Source: Paraspadella gotoi
Lineage: Eukaryota; Chaetognatha
Length of the DNA stretch: 64,000 bases
Assembly (NCBI GenBank): GCA_051294375.1
Contig: CM119270.1
Span: 18,535,504-18,599,503 of the forward strand
Direction of reading: 5' to 3'
Shown here one piece after another: positions 1-21,168 of this stretch. Numbering within the stretch: position 1 is the first letter of the stretch; every line of letters starts with the position of its first letter. The notes below the pieces were generated by a model. The model did not search any database. It was not told where the DNA came from and saw only the letters and a program-made list of their open reading frames with translations. The position numbers and the translations under genes were made by a program.

Positions 1-299
1 GAGACAGGTTTCAACGGAGATAAGCGTAGATGCAAATAAAAGGTGCATCGGTGTAGAATAAAACAAAAGAACCAGCGCAAAACACATAAGCCATATATCA
101 TCATCTCAAAGTCTCAATTGGGGGGGGGGAGTGTGAAAAGTGGAGAGTGATGGGAAGAGTGAGAGAAGAGGGAGGGGGTTGGTGTAGGGCGTATAGGGAA
201 AGAGGGGGGTACGGGAAAGAGAGGGAAGATAAGTTTAGTTATAAAAAAGTTCCGACGGAACCGCGGAAACTTGGCGCGACGGAGCGCGAAGAAAATAAT
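1..299. other. 3' flank of kinesin light chain, no gene seen
   Basis: This stretch lies downstream of the kinesin light chain stop codon (minus strand) and is purine-rich on the plus strand. No coding exon and no minus-strand AATAAA signal is evident, so the 3' UTR may run past the window edge. Confidence 0.5.
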
Positions 300-10381
<10,082 letters not shown>

Positions 10382-10432
10382 CTGCCGAGAGTTCGTGCGG
10401 GGAGGGGGGCAGAAAGTGTCCGAAGAGCGGGT

Positions 10433-10502
10433 CACGTGAACATCGTCATAAATCACGTGAACAACCGAACGTCACGCGAACGACCCGTCCGTGGGTCACG
10501 TG
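10433..10502 (-). promoter_or_regulatory. Cluster of TCACGTG E-box (CLEAR-like) motifs upstream of KLC
   Basis: CACGTG cores lie at 10433-10438, 10454-10459 and 10497-10502, with a near-copy CACGCG at 10473-10478. Each is embedded in a TCACGNGRAC context at 19-24-base spacing. They lie 52-121 bases upstream of the KLC start codon. GTCACGTGAC is the known palindrome for MiT/TFE and USF-type bHLH-ZIP factors. A regulatory role here is inferred from position and repetition. Confidence 0.5.
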
Positions 10503-11700
10503 GACGGCGTGAAGGCGAAGGGACGGAGAAATCCCCACGGTTGAGGCATATTCAAGATTTTTTTTTTTTTGTTTCACAAAAGAAAACGTGCCGAACAGTA
10601 AAATGTTTTTTTTTCTTTCGTTTTATTTTTATTGAGAGAGAGAGAGAGAGAGAAAGAAATCTGCAATAACGAAATATCGTGAGTAAAAAATGTTATTTTA
10701 TTTTAAAATAAAGTTCTCTCAATAATAAACAGGGTCGAACAGAAGTCAAAAGGCGACGTAAGATTAAGAAGAAAAGAAAGATCGAAGGCGAAAAATGAAA
10801 AATGAGTCGCGGATGGAGAGGGGGGAGCGAGGGACTTTGAAAGGAACATCAGTTGCGGTGGGATGATGTTGAAGCGGGATCGTAACCTTTTTAAGATTAG
10901 GCTTTTTATTTGATTGAAACTTTTCAGTTTACATAAGAAGCATCGTTTAAATATCGAGAATTTATCATTTGAATTCGCGACGAGCGAAGCTACCTGAAAC
11001 TCGAAATTTGAGAAAAAAAAAGCATCGAGGCCGAAATACGAGGCGACGATTCGAAAATGAAAATTTCGAGATTGCATGACAAAGTCTGTGACGTGAGGAA
11101 AGGAGTCGAGAGATTGCGGTGACAGAAAGAGGTTGGGAACCGCAAAGTGAAGTGAAAATTGGGAAAAGTCAAGTGAAAAGAGTTAAAACCGAATCATCGG
11201 TGAAAACGGAAGAAGTCAAAGAGATGAATTCGTGATAAGTTTGACAAGGGTGAAGAGTGAAGACTATATTTTCATTTTAAATATAGCATAATAACATCCG
11301 TAAACAAAAGAATTGCCAATGAAGAAAGACCGAGTGAGGACTGAAGGAATGTCAAATGAAAAATTTTAAAAACGTCGGGAATCAAAATCTTTTAAGCCGA
11401 TGGTTTCGAAAGCAATATAAATCTCAATATTAATCTCACTGGTAATGTTAATTGCAGTCAGACTATGTTCCAGCACAAAAAATATCAAATTAAATAAAAC
11501 ATTTTGCCCAAATCATATTACCAACCGTTCAACGATACATGCATTCATTTTTTTTTAATTAGGTATTTGAAACATTTAACAAATAAAAATAAACAAACAA
11601 AAAAAAAGCTTTGAGTACCTCTTTTATATTTGGAAATTGATTGACTAGTAATTCGTGACCTTCAAGCCAAGAAAACCCTGAGTCGACTTTGGCTTCGAAC
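10503..11700. other. Intergenic: KLC 5' flank and ALDH3 3' flank
   Basis: AT-rich DNA with a short (GA)n run at 10633-10654. No coding exon is recognised. It presumably contains the KLC promoter or 5' UTR and the ALDH3 3' UTR. Confidence 0.6.
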
Positions 11701-13161
11701 TCATCCAAAAATCATCGTTGCCGCCGCCAACGCGACCAACCCGAGACAAAAGTAGAAAAGGCCCCATGATTTCTTGAAGCTTTTCTCCATCAAAAACTTG
11801 GCGATCTTGAATTTGCCCTCCGTGTAAGGCGGATAACGAACGCTCATGGTCGGCTCCAACGTTAGGCTCTTGGACAAGACGCTTCTCTTGTGACTGAAGC
11901 AATCGAAGGAGAACCACCCGTGATACATCCCCGTGCCGGAGTGGCCCACGCCGCCGAAAGGCAGCGTCTCCAGAAGGAGATGACTGATGACGTCGTTGAA
12001 GCAGACGCCGCCGGAACTCGTCTCTTGGAGGAACTTATCCTTGACCCGACGATCGTTAGAAAAGCAATAGAGCGCCAAGGGTTTCTCGTTGGCCCTGACG
12101 CGTCGAATCGCTTCCTCGGCGGAGGAGACGTCGATGATCGGCAGAATCGGGCCGAAGATCTCCTCCTTCATGACGGCGTCGTCGTCGGTGACGCCGGTCA
12201 TCACCGTCGGCGCGATGTAGAGATCCTTGCGATCTCTCACCCCGCCCATCGCTACCTTCTTCTGGTCGATGAGCTTGACGACGCGATCGAAGTGTCGTTC
12301 GTTGATCATGCGGGTGTAGTCGTTATGGCTCTGAGCGTCGGCGCCGTAGAATTCCTCCGTCGCTCGCTGGACTTCGGCGACGAACGCCTCGCGGATCTCC
12401 GGCGCGCACATGACGTAATCAGGGCTGACGCAGGTCTGGCCCGAGTTAATAAACTTTCCCCACCCGATGCAGCGGGCCGCTTTGCGGATGTCCACGGTGT
12501 CGTCGACGAAGACGGGGCTCTTGCCACCGAGTTCGAGGACGACGGGGGTGAGGTTCTTCGCCGCCGCCGCCATCACGATCTTCCCAACCATCGAACTTCC
12601 CGTGTAAAAGATGTGGTCGAATCGCTGGGCCAACAACTCCGTCGTCTCCGGAACTCCGCCGCAAACGACGGCGAAACACTGCGAGTCCAAATAAACGGGG
12701 ATCAGCCTGGCGATCAATTCGGCAGTGGCTGGAGACAATTCCGATGGCTTCACGATGGCCACGTTGCCGGCGGCGATGGCACCGACCAAGGGAGCCAAGC
12801 ACAATTGCAGCGGGTAGTTCCAGGCGCCGATGATGAGGCAAACGCCGAAAGGTTGACGCTGGATGAACGCCGTGTCGGTTTTGAAGAGGAGGCCCTTCTC
12901 GACCATTTGGGGTTCCACCCATTTGGGAAGCTCGTTGAAGGCGTGCTTGGCTTCGTTCGCCACGTACATGATCTCCATCATATCCGCTTCGATCGAAGAT
13001 TTGTGCAAATCCTTGAAGAGGGCGTCGAGCCAGAGTTGACGGTTCTCCTCCAGCATCGCCACGAGTCGTTCCAGTTGACGTCGACGAAATTCGAGCGGCT
13101 GGGAGCGACCATCGAGGAAGGAAGCTCGCAGGGTGTTAATGATAGGGTGAGGAGACGACAT
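11701..13161 (-). CDS. ALDH3A2-like: ALDH3-family fatty aldehyde dehydrogenase, membrane-anchored
   Basis: NAD(P)+-dependent aldehyde dehydrogenase of 486 residues in one uninterrupted exon, matching the usual length of ALDH3A2/FALDH. It oxidises aldehydes, probably long-chain fatty aldehydes, to acids. Seen: AWN at 113-115 (oxyanion-hole Asn115), the general base Glu210 in LELGGKSP, the catalytic nucleophile Cys244 in SGQTCVSPDY, and EEIFGP at 333-338. A hydrophobic C-terminal segment (about 466-485) follows basic residues (EKSFKKSW). This resembles the tail anchor that holds FALDH in the ER or peroxisome membrane. The ATG at 13159-13161 gives the expected N-terminus. The lack of introns contrasts with its neighbours, but no poly(A) tail scar was identified. 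ALDH3A1/B-type activity cannot be excluded, though the tail favours ALDH3A2. Confidence 0.93.
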   Translation of the reverse strand: MSSPHPIINTLRASFLDGRSQPLEFRRRQLERLVAMLEENRQLWLDALFKDLHKSSIEADMMEIMYVANEAKHAFNELPKWVEPQMVEKGLLFKTDTAFIQRQPFGVCLIIGAWNYPLQLCLAPLVGAIAAGNVAIVKPSELSPATAELIARLIPVYLDSQCFAVVCGGVPETTELLAQRFDHIFYTGSSMVGKIVMAAAAKNLTPVVLELGGKSPVFVDDTVDIRKAARCIGWGKFINSGQTCVSPDYVMCAPEIREAFVAEVQRATEEFYGADAQSHNDYTRMINERHFDRVVKLIDQKKVAMGGVRDRKDLYIAPTVMTGVTDDDAVMKEEIFGPILPIIDVSSAEEAIRRVRANEKPLALYCFSNDRRVKDKFLQETSSGGVCFNDVISHLLLETLPFGGVGHSGTGMYHGWFSFDCFSHKRSVLSKSLTLEPTMSVRYPPYTEGKFKIAKFLMEKSFKKSWGLFYFCLGLVALAAATMIFG

Positions 13162-13582
13162 GCTAAAGATGAAATGGGGACAAACCTAATTATAAATAAA
13201 ATTATGCAGAAATATAAGTAAAGAGGAAAAAAAGAACATTTCGGAAAAAAAAAATCAGGGTTCGGAACGATCAACTAAAAAAAAACTTGTCAAATGAAAA
13301 ACCAGTTTTTATTGCTCGTTTATTTTGGATCTTTAAAATCCATTTAAAAAAACCAGTTTATTACTTCGATCGATCCTTCAATCAAACGCAAATCGGTCTT
13401 CAATAAATATTCCAATTTGAGCTTATGTTATTCAGATCTGATGAAGCCCCAATTACAATAAATATGCCTAAATTAAGACAATATTCTCTGCATAATAAAA
13501 ACAAAAAAAAATTGCAATGAGCAGAAGGTGCAAGAGCGAAAAGAAGCGACGAAGACGTTTTTGGCGGTAACGAGTTGCGGCA

Positions 13583-13605
13583 AAAAAAAAAAAAAAAAAA
13601 AAAAA
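13583..13605. repeat. Poly(A) tract
   Basis: About 23 consecutive A on the plus strand, next to a GA array. Confidence 0.9.
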
Positions 13606-13635
13606 ATAGGTAGAGAGGATAAACGTAACGCAGTG

Positions 13636-13744
<109 letters not shown>

Positions 13745-14384
13745 AAGGCGACACCCGACCAACTTCGGCGATCGGGTTTAATCTTCACCAATCCTCCCTA
13801 TTCGATCCGATCCGCGTCGAGACCCGCGCCTTCGCTCTCAGCAGCTTTTTCATCTTTTTTTCCTTCATAATGATAACGATTAAAATTAATTACGATGTCC
13901 ATTTTCTGACATTTAGCGATTTTTCCCCCTCGAGTTTTTGATGTGTTGTACCCGCTTTGTCGATGCAGTCGTATCAGTTTTAACGACTGAAATCGCGAAC
14001 TTGATCGAAATGACTCGAATGTAATCAAAATCAAAAAAAGAGAAAACTTCTTTAATCTTCCAGTCATTTCGTTTCCAAATTCGATGATTAAGATTACAAA
14101 TACAAAGTTTTATTCGATCCAACGAGTTTAAGGATCGCGACCTTCGCTCTTGAGTCGCCCAATGGTAAGGCGCCCCGTAGAAACCCCCACCACGAGTACA
14201 TTTATTCGCTAATCGAAGTTCAACCCCCCCACCCCTTTTAAAAATTACACGCGCAGCACTCCTCCCCAACAATTACGCTCTTTCCCCATAAATCCGTCTA
14301 CTTATATCAGCGGGCATCGAAAAAGTGAAAAGACAGCGAAAGAGAGCGAGAGAAAGACAGCGAGCGAGAGTTGAAAAAGGTGGG

Positions 14385-14530
14385 GTCCGAGAATCGAACC
14401 ACCTGGGTATCCAGGAGAGCCAACTCGGGAATGACGTCAGGGCATTCCGCCCTGGAACACGCAATGGGGCGCATGAAAAATCGAGAGGATGTTTTCGTGT
14501 GTCAGGGTCGAATCCAACTCGCGTGGGTTT
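14385..14530. repeat. Possible tRNA-derived element
   Basis: On the minus strand a GGTTCGATTCTCGGACC segment (14388-14404) matches a Pol III B box and is preceded by an A-box-like TGGCTCTCCTGG. On the plus strand GGGTCGAATCC occurs near 14507. A-to-B spacing is too short for an intact tRNA, so this is at most a fragment. Confidence 0.25.
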
Positions 14531-14862
14531 TTCTGTCCGGTCAAAAAGAAAGACTCAGTTTTCTTGATCGAGAGGCGAGAGAGAGAGAGAGAGAGACGAT
14601 CTTGTCCAGGCGAAAGCGGAGAGCGAGAGAGAGTGAAGGGCGACGTGGTTGAGTCACTCCGGACGAGGATCGGATCTGGATTGTCTGCGTGTGTAGCCTC
14701 TTCTGCTCTCCAAGAAGAAGAGAAATCCGACGCCGCGTCTGTGGAGTCGAGTTAGGGAAGAGGCCGTCAGAGGCGTCTGGTGTCCGTCTCCGGAGGCGAC
14801 AAAAGAGCAGCGGGGTTAAGGGAGTGCTCGTGGAAACTTGAATATTTGCTGCTTTTCTGCGT

Positions 14863-14868
14863 TTTATT
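14863..14868 (-). terminator. Candidate aftiphilin poly(A) signal AATAAA
   Basis: TTTATT on the plus strand reads AATAAA on the minus strand, about 280 bases past the aftiphilin stop codon. Confidence 0.35.
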
Positions 14869-15149
14869 TTTAAATGTGTATACTCATATTGTTTAAAATT
14901 GTATCTTTAACCTTAATCTTTTTGCTTGTCTCAAATATTAAATATATATTTAATATATTAAATATACTTCCCTTCATCCCTAAGGTAAGTAGTATTAGTA
15001 GTGAGAAGCTAGCTATATTTTTTATGAATGAGAAAACTGGCTGTGTACTGCTTAGATTTATCATGTTAACCGAAAGTTAAGGTTTTTTCACGATAAAAAT
15101 TCTATTGGGTATATCACAAATAAGGCAACATCCTTTTTTTTTGTCACTG

Positions 15150-18100
15150 CTACGATATGGTATTAATAGTACTCCGCGTCTGTGGTTGTTGTGGTTGTAG
15201 TTGTTGTTGTTGTTCGGCGATTTCGTGGATTGAGTCGGTCTCTCGTCGAGCGAGGACCTCCGGCTCAACGCGGACGGGAAACATGAGGACCTGCGACCCC
15301 ATGAAGGAAAGGTCGGGCAACCGCTCTATCAAAGACGCCACTTCCAGGCTGAGATTCGAAGGGGCGGAGGATGGGGTATTCGACCCGGAACCGGCTGGGC
15401 GAGAGGGGATGGTAATGAAATTGATTATGAGAATTCATTTCCAATCAAAACTCGAAAACTCACTGCCAGACGAAGTCGCGGCGGATTTTTGAAGGTTGGC
15501 CAGGAGAGGGTGGAGACCAACCGCGGGTTTGGGGGTAGAAGTGGAGTCAGCACCGAGTTTCGGGGTCTCAGCCTCCAGGGAGTCGGCGGAGGCGGGACCG
15601 AGGATGTCCGCCTCCAAGGCTGAAAGGAAAGTGAGAGAGATCTTGTAAATTAATCGAGATCAATATTCGCATAAATATTCACATCCACACATTCAATTTA
15701 CTCTCATGCGAGCACATTTTCAGATAATCCAAAAGCCGAATAATTCGAGTCACAAAAATAAGAAAAAGGAAAGGTAGAGAAATTGACAACGAAAACGAGG
15801 CGAGTTCAATGATTTTTTTCCCCTTACCTGTAGCATAAGCTCTAGTATTGGGTGAGTCTTTACTGTTGAAAAAATCGAGGTCAAACAGACATGACCCCGC
15901 TGAAGCTGAATGTGCAGTGAAGGGATACAGAGGTAAGAAAAAACAGAAAGTGAAACGATGAGATGTGAACAACAAAAGGGCGTGCCAAGAAGATAATAAG
16001 GCTTCGGTTAACAGCAATCGGATCTTGGTTTTTTTTTTCAAATTTACGACCTCTCATCAATACAGGGGCGGATTCAAGCGATGAGCAATAATACAATTAT
16101 TTTTAAAGAGGGACTTACAATCAAGTGGGTTAAGTAATCCGCTGGTTTTCCAGTCGAATTCAACGGGCGGAATGGAATCCTGGTAAGGAAGAGATACAAA
16201 TATCATTCCACAAATCCTACTCTTTTCTCCAAAAAGGATCCCACCCCCAACTCGCCTTCTTCGGCCGATCCAGCGGTTTGCTGTCGGACGCCTTGCTCAT
16301 CTCCGAAAGGGGTACGCCCACATCGGTGTCGACCAGTGCCGGTGGCGGCGCGACGGGCGGGGACGGCGTCGAGGCGGGCGTGACGGCGGCGGCGGACATG
16401 GAAGGAGGAAGAGAGGGGGGCGTGGTGGAGGTGGAGGATGAGGAGGAGGAGAGGGGAGAGGCGGACGGGACGTCGGACGTGGAACATTGACCAGAGTTTG
16501 GCGAGGGCGACCCTTTGCTCGGCTCCAAAAGGGTCGAACTCAGACTAGAAGCGAAGATGGGGACTTGTTTCTTGTGAAACGAAATCTGGAAGGAAATAAA
16601 ACAGATTTAAATAGACTAAGGAAATCAAATAAAATGGAATCACAACTGACCACGTTGCGCGAATCGACACCGATCGACCAAAAGAGGTGATTCTTCATCG
16701 TCGTTTTGAGCCAATGGTAGGAAAGCGCCAAGGCGGTGTCAATGTCGATCAGCTTGGTCAACACGTCTCGACTGAGGAAATGATGATGAAATTAATGAAG
16801 GAACTGTGGCGGTATATTTACACCACCTCACATCCACCATCGTTCAGCCAATTCTATTGGCTCAGAGGGGGAACGCACCATCCCAAGCGTTATGTTCCTT
16901 CCACAGTCCTTCCCTCTGCGTTGGCAAAGCGAGACCGTCCGAGGGTAACCGTGCCAGTGACAGGAGGGGGTCACTGAGAGTCGGAAGCCCCCAAAGCCAA
17001 CAGTGAGATGCCCCATCCCAATGGGCATCACAGGCAACCCGGCTGTTGCCATAGAACAGTAATTTTACAACTTTGATTTGTAGAGTTCTAATTCATCATT
17101 TTCATCATGTACGTTATCGACCAGCTTTGCTATATTTATATGACTGTACACAAATGAGCACGACAGAAGGAAAAATTAGTAATAAGCCATGCAAGATACA
17201 CATTTCATCCCCCTTTCAATGAAAGGCTTTCATGCAATTTCACTCCCGTCTCACCCGTCCCAGGCATCCCCGGCGCCGCTGTCACCCCTGGGCGACGCCG
17301 GACGAATCTCGGCGTCTGCGGCATCGAAAGGCGTGGATAGGGCGAGGACGTCGGAGTGGGCGGATCCGACGTCGCGGAAGCAATCCTTCATCGCCGACTC
17401 GATCGCCAGGGGCACCGTCGGTGAGAAAGTTTGGGAACACGACTTCTGTCAGGAAGAGATAAGATTAAATAAGCAAATCTACAAATAACATAGCGACGAC
17501 TTAACCGTCTTATACTTATAAAATTATGAACGAACGCACGCTGACACAAGAAAACTTAATTCTTACCGTTGGACCGACTCCGTCTTCAACGTTTGTTCGA
17601 CTCTCGGAAAAGACGGCCCAATTTCCATCGTCGCCGCCTTCGCCGTCATTCCACTGCCAGTCGCCTTCCTTTTTCTTCCTTTCGACATGATCATTTCCAG
17701 AGACGTTCCAAGAGTCTTCTCCGGGCAAACTCGAATCGAAGGCCGCCCAATCGTCATCGGGATCGAGCGGCGTTTGATCTTGGCTCCGCCGTGGCTCCTC
17801 GAACACGTTGTCCTCGTCGTCAATCTCTGCACCTCTGGAGACGGGTTCCGGTGGCGGTGAGCGTGGCTCGGAAACGACGGCAAAATCGGCGAAATCGTCG
17901 TCGTCGTCGTCGTCGTCTTTTCCGAACCTCGTCGGAGGTAGCGGGTCGTGATCGTCGTCTACATCGTCGTCGTCGTCCATTTTAAAATCAACGTCGTCGT
18001 CGACATCGTCCCACGATAACGGCGACGATTTAATCTTTAACTTCAAGGCTTCGAAGTTCGACGCTGAGGAAGTCGCGGAAACGGCGACGGCGTTCGAGCA

Positions 18101-19531
18101 GTTCCAGTTGTCCTCGCCGCGCGACGCCGGGGCGTCTTCGAACGCGGCGAAGTCGTCAAAATCATCGTCGTCCTCCGTTCGTGCGTCCGTCGTCGCCGAA
18201 ACTTCGCCTCCCAACGCGTCGTCGATTTCGCGCAAAATCGCGTCTTCATCAGCAACGATCGGCTCGGTGTCGACGGCTGCGGCTGCGGCTGCGGCAGCGG
18301 CTGCGGCAGAGGCTGCGGCGACCCTGTCGTTCTCGATTTCCGCGCGATCGATTCCAATCAAACATAAAGCATTCTCATCAATCTTTTCACCATTTTCATT
18401 AAGCTTTAAAGAGCGATCCTCGTTTTCGTCTTCCGTCAACTTCATCTCAACTTCAAACTCTTGATCCTCGGCTTCCAGTTGATCGTGAACCAGCTCCTCT
18501 TGTTTCTCTGAAGGATCCTGGTTCTCATTTTGCTCCAGTGGCTGATCATCATGATCTAACAACTCCTCATATGGCTCTTTCTCCTGCGCCACTGCCTCAT
18601 GCGTTGGATCCCCTTGCTCTTCCTCGTTCGCAACCTGCTCCTCCGATGGATGACTTAGATGGAAGATAGCGCCCTCCTCTTCCTCGACGGCGGAAGACGG
18701 AGGACGACGCGCAAGGCAAAGAGTATCGGTTCTGATAGCAATAAAAGGTCACAGTAAATAAAGCTAGTTAATTAATTGATCTATGTAGTATGTACGTACT
18801 GCAACTAAACGTATAAAACTATATCATAAGTCTATAGAAGTACTTGAAATCTTTAAATATTAGAAGCATGCTGCATATTGTCGGCACATTTCTCACCGAC
18901 AATCTTCGACGCAAGGCGCGTTGTCGGGCGAGCCCTCGTCGCTCTTGGCGGCCGGCGACGAGTCGCTGCAAAGTCCCGAGTCCGGAAGCGACGCAACCTC
19001 AAAAGCGGCGCCGACGACACAATCCGGCGCCGTCCCCACCTCGTCCGTCGGCATACGTGAAGAGAGGCTCAAGTTTTTCCTCGACGCCGCGGTCGTCGTC
19101 GTTCGAGCGGAGACCCCGTCGAAGTCGGGAATGGCGGTGAAGGCGGCGGAGATGGGCGGCATGAGCGGCGGAACGGAAGGCGAAGCGGAGGACGGGATCG
19201 CGAGGGGCGTCGTCGTCGTCGTCGTCGTCGTCGTCGGCGGATCGGGAGGAATCGCAGTCGACGTGGAAAAGTCAGCGAATTCGCCAAAGTCGTCATCGTC
19301 GTTGAATGAAGTTTGCGCGTGGATGGGCGGAGGTTCAAACGCGAGGTTTTCCTTATCAGCGACGGGTTCGACGTCATCTATTGCCGCCGCGGACGAGGAG
19401 GGCGCGGGGGGGAGATCGCCGGCGTTACACCCCACCCCTTCTGCGTTTTCCTCTTCCTCCTCCCACTCAAATGTCGAGTCCATCGGGGGCGGGCTGCTCG
19501 AGAGCATAGGGGCGAACCCCGGACCCGCCAT
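15150..19531 (-). CDS. AFTPH: Aftiphilin (clathrin/AP-1 accessory protein)
   Basis: Predicted 991-residue aftiphilin, a cytosolic trans-Golgi/endosome accessory protein that binds AP adaptors and clathrin. Exons: 18897-19531, 17567-18731, 17255-17445, 16651-16771, 16256-16585, 16119-16179, 15828-15899, 15464-15619, 15150-15394. The joined length is 2976, divisible by three, with every phase agreeing. Seen: SSSPPPMD at the N-terminus, then acidic FGEF/FADF/WAAF motifs in exons 1-2 of the adaptor-ear-binding kind. A clathrin-binding block follows in exons 4-5 (LALSYHWLK, WSIGVDSRNV, then KKQVP and LLEPSK). After that come PPVEFDWKTSGLLNPLD, DLDFFN and the signature C-terminal LPDLSF..SQVLMFP at 936-950, each with a clear counterpart in human aftiphilin. 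The intron after exon 5 begins with GC. A SINE-like element sits in the intron between exons 3 and 4. Confidence 0.93.
16844..17053 (-). repeat. SINE-like interspersed element, copy 1 (intronic)
   Basis: About 210 bases in the aftiphilin intron between exons 3 and 4 align well with 51325-51577. Shared blocks include CTTCCCTCTGCGTTGGCAAAG, CCCCCAAAGCCAACAGTG and GGCAACCC.GCTGTTG. Each end can form a hairpin: AGCCAAT..ATTGGCT at one end and GGCAAC..GTTGCC at the other. No coding capacity is convincing. The family is not one I recognise, and the orientation given is arbitrary. Confidence 0.7.
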
Positions 19532-21168
19532 GGCAGCGAGAGTAACGAAAGAGAGGACGGGGGGGGGGGAAATCGGGGGTGGTAGAGGACGACGCGAATC
19601 GGCCGAAACTCGAAGAAGTTAACGATTCATGATCTCTGTCGTTTATCCTCGATTGAGCGAGAGATCGAACATTTTCGAACGATCGAATTGTTTTTATTTT
19701 TTTGACAAGGTTTCCTTCTGGAAAAAGGATTCAAATTTCGTGGTAAATTAAAACAAAAAAACATTACGGAATGCATTATTTCGTGATGCAGCGGAAAGAC
19801 TAGAGCCTGATTACGGGGAAAGAAAAGGCACGCTTGTAAAAAAAATTACATCGCTCCACAGAGTTATAAATTATTCCACTCTAATACCGCCGGTGATGTG
19901 TTTAGCGTACATGATTAAAAGTATGGAAAGAGGGCAAGTTAAAAACGGCAGAAAAAACATCTGTGGAATGAAACAGAATTAGTGTGGAGAACTTCAGTAA
20001 GCCAGTGAGGTAAAACGCGTGTAGTATTCAGAAAACCTGAAAAACCAAATTCGTACCGAAGCAACATTTCACAATCCGAAAACAGCGGTGCACCGAAACC
20101 GTGATCCAAAATGATAGTCAATCGCGAAAACGTGACAGATTAGTACAAAGTAGAAAAACGACTTTTTGTTACAAATGTCTCCGGTTATAATGAGTTAAAA
20201 TTGATGAGAGCTTTAAAGAGTGTAAAGGTATAACAATTTCAAAGCATTTCTCTGGATTTACTGGACGCAGAAAGTTAATATAAACACGTGATGGTTATAC
20301 CTATTGCACATATCGCCTTTAAAAAATTACTGAGAGGGGAAAAGGAATGTGTCAGACGAGAAAAACAGACCTAACGAGTTTAAAAGCTAAAACAGCGACA
20401 GCCAAAATATTATAAATTATAATTAATATTTAGTAATGGTAAAAAGTCAATTAAAGTTTGTTTTTTTTATGCCAAAAAATTTTTTCATTCTTTTTTCAGA
20501 AACGGACGTTTTTTGAAGAACTTGTGCTGTAGGACTTAACAAATGATAACAAATGGAAAAATGAGAAAAAAAAAAAAGATATAAAAGCAAATAATATGCT
20601 GATATCAGATACTATACATCAAATTTCTAGCTCATGTAGAAAGCTGCGGAAAAACAAATCAAAGTATTCACATAGAAATTTGTAATCAATGTAAAAGCGT
20701 TTCCATGGTTAATTGGTTATTGTTTAAGCGCACTTTTGAATGTACGAATCAGAAGAAAAACAACTCACGCCACCAAAACGAAATAAATATACATTTAGAT
20801 AAAGAGTTTAAATGCGTTGTTTAAGACAACAACAGCCGCTAAAACTGATAATGCTGCAGCTTTTTTAAAATAACTTTTCTGATTAAACATGATTGGAAAA
20901 ATAATTCAGACAGCTATGAGGCAGCAAGCTGAACAATAGCAAGAACAACTTTATAGCCGCACATGTCTTAAAACATACAGCTCAACGACGAACAAAACAA
21001 AATTAGTGGTCAGTAACTATGAACCCAAAGGGGAGATCTAAAAATATCTATTTCAAAGGTTTTAATGAAATTGAAAAGGCACTGTGTTAATTAAAAGGGA
21101 AAGGGGCTCGGAAAGAGATGTATTCACGGGGAGACGCAAAGGAGTCGTGTGGCGGAATAAAACAAAGA
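19532..21168. other. Intergenic between aftiphilin and Vav
   Basis: AT-rich, non-repetitive DNA with no recognised coding exon. It should contain the aftiphilin promoter and the Vav 3' UTR. Confidence 0.6.
21061..21066 (-). terminator. Candidate Vav poly(A) signal ATTAAA
   Basis: TTTAAT on the plus strand reads ATTAAA on the minus strand, about 100 bases past the Vav stop codon. It is a common variant signal but short enough to be chance. Confidence 0.25.

Noticed and set aside
10454-10456. Upstream KLC start at 10456
   Set aside because: The codon there is GTG, not ATG; the first in-frame ATG is at 10379-10381.
11890-13221. 443-codon open frame on the plus strand opposite ALDH3
   Set aside because: It is a shadow of the conserved ALDH3 coding strand; the residues resemble no family and the length follows from GC-rich codon bias.
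16217-16245. GT donor in the GGGG|GTGGGA context after aftiphilin exon 5
   Set aside because: It leaves phase 2, whereas exon 6 needs phase 0; the GC donor at 16255 restores the frame.
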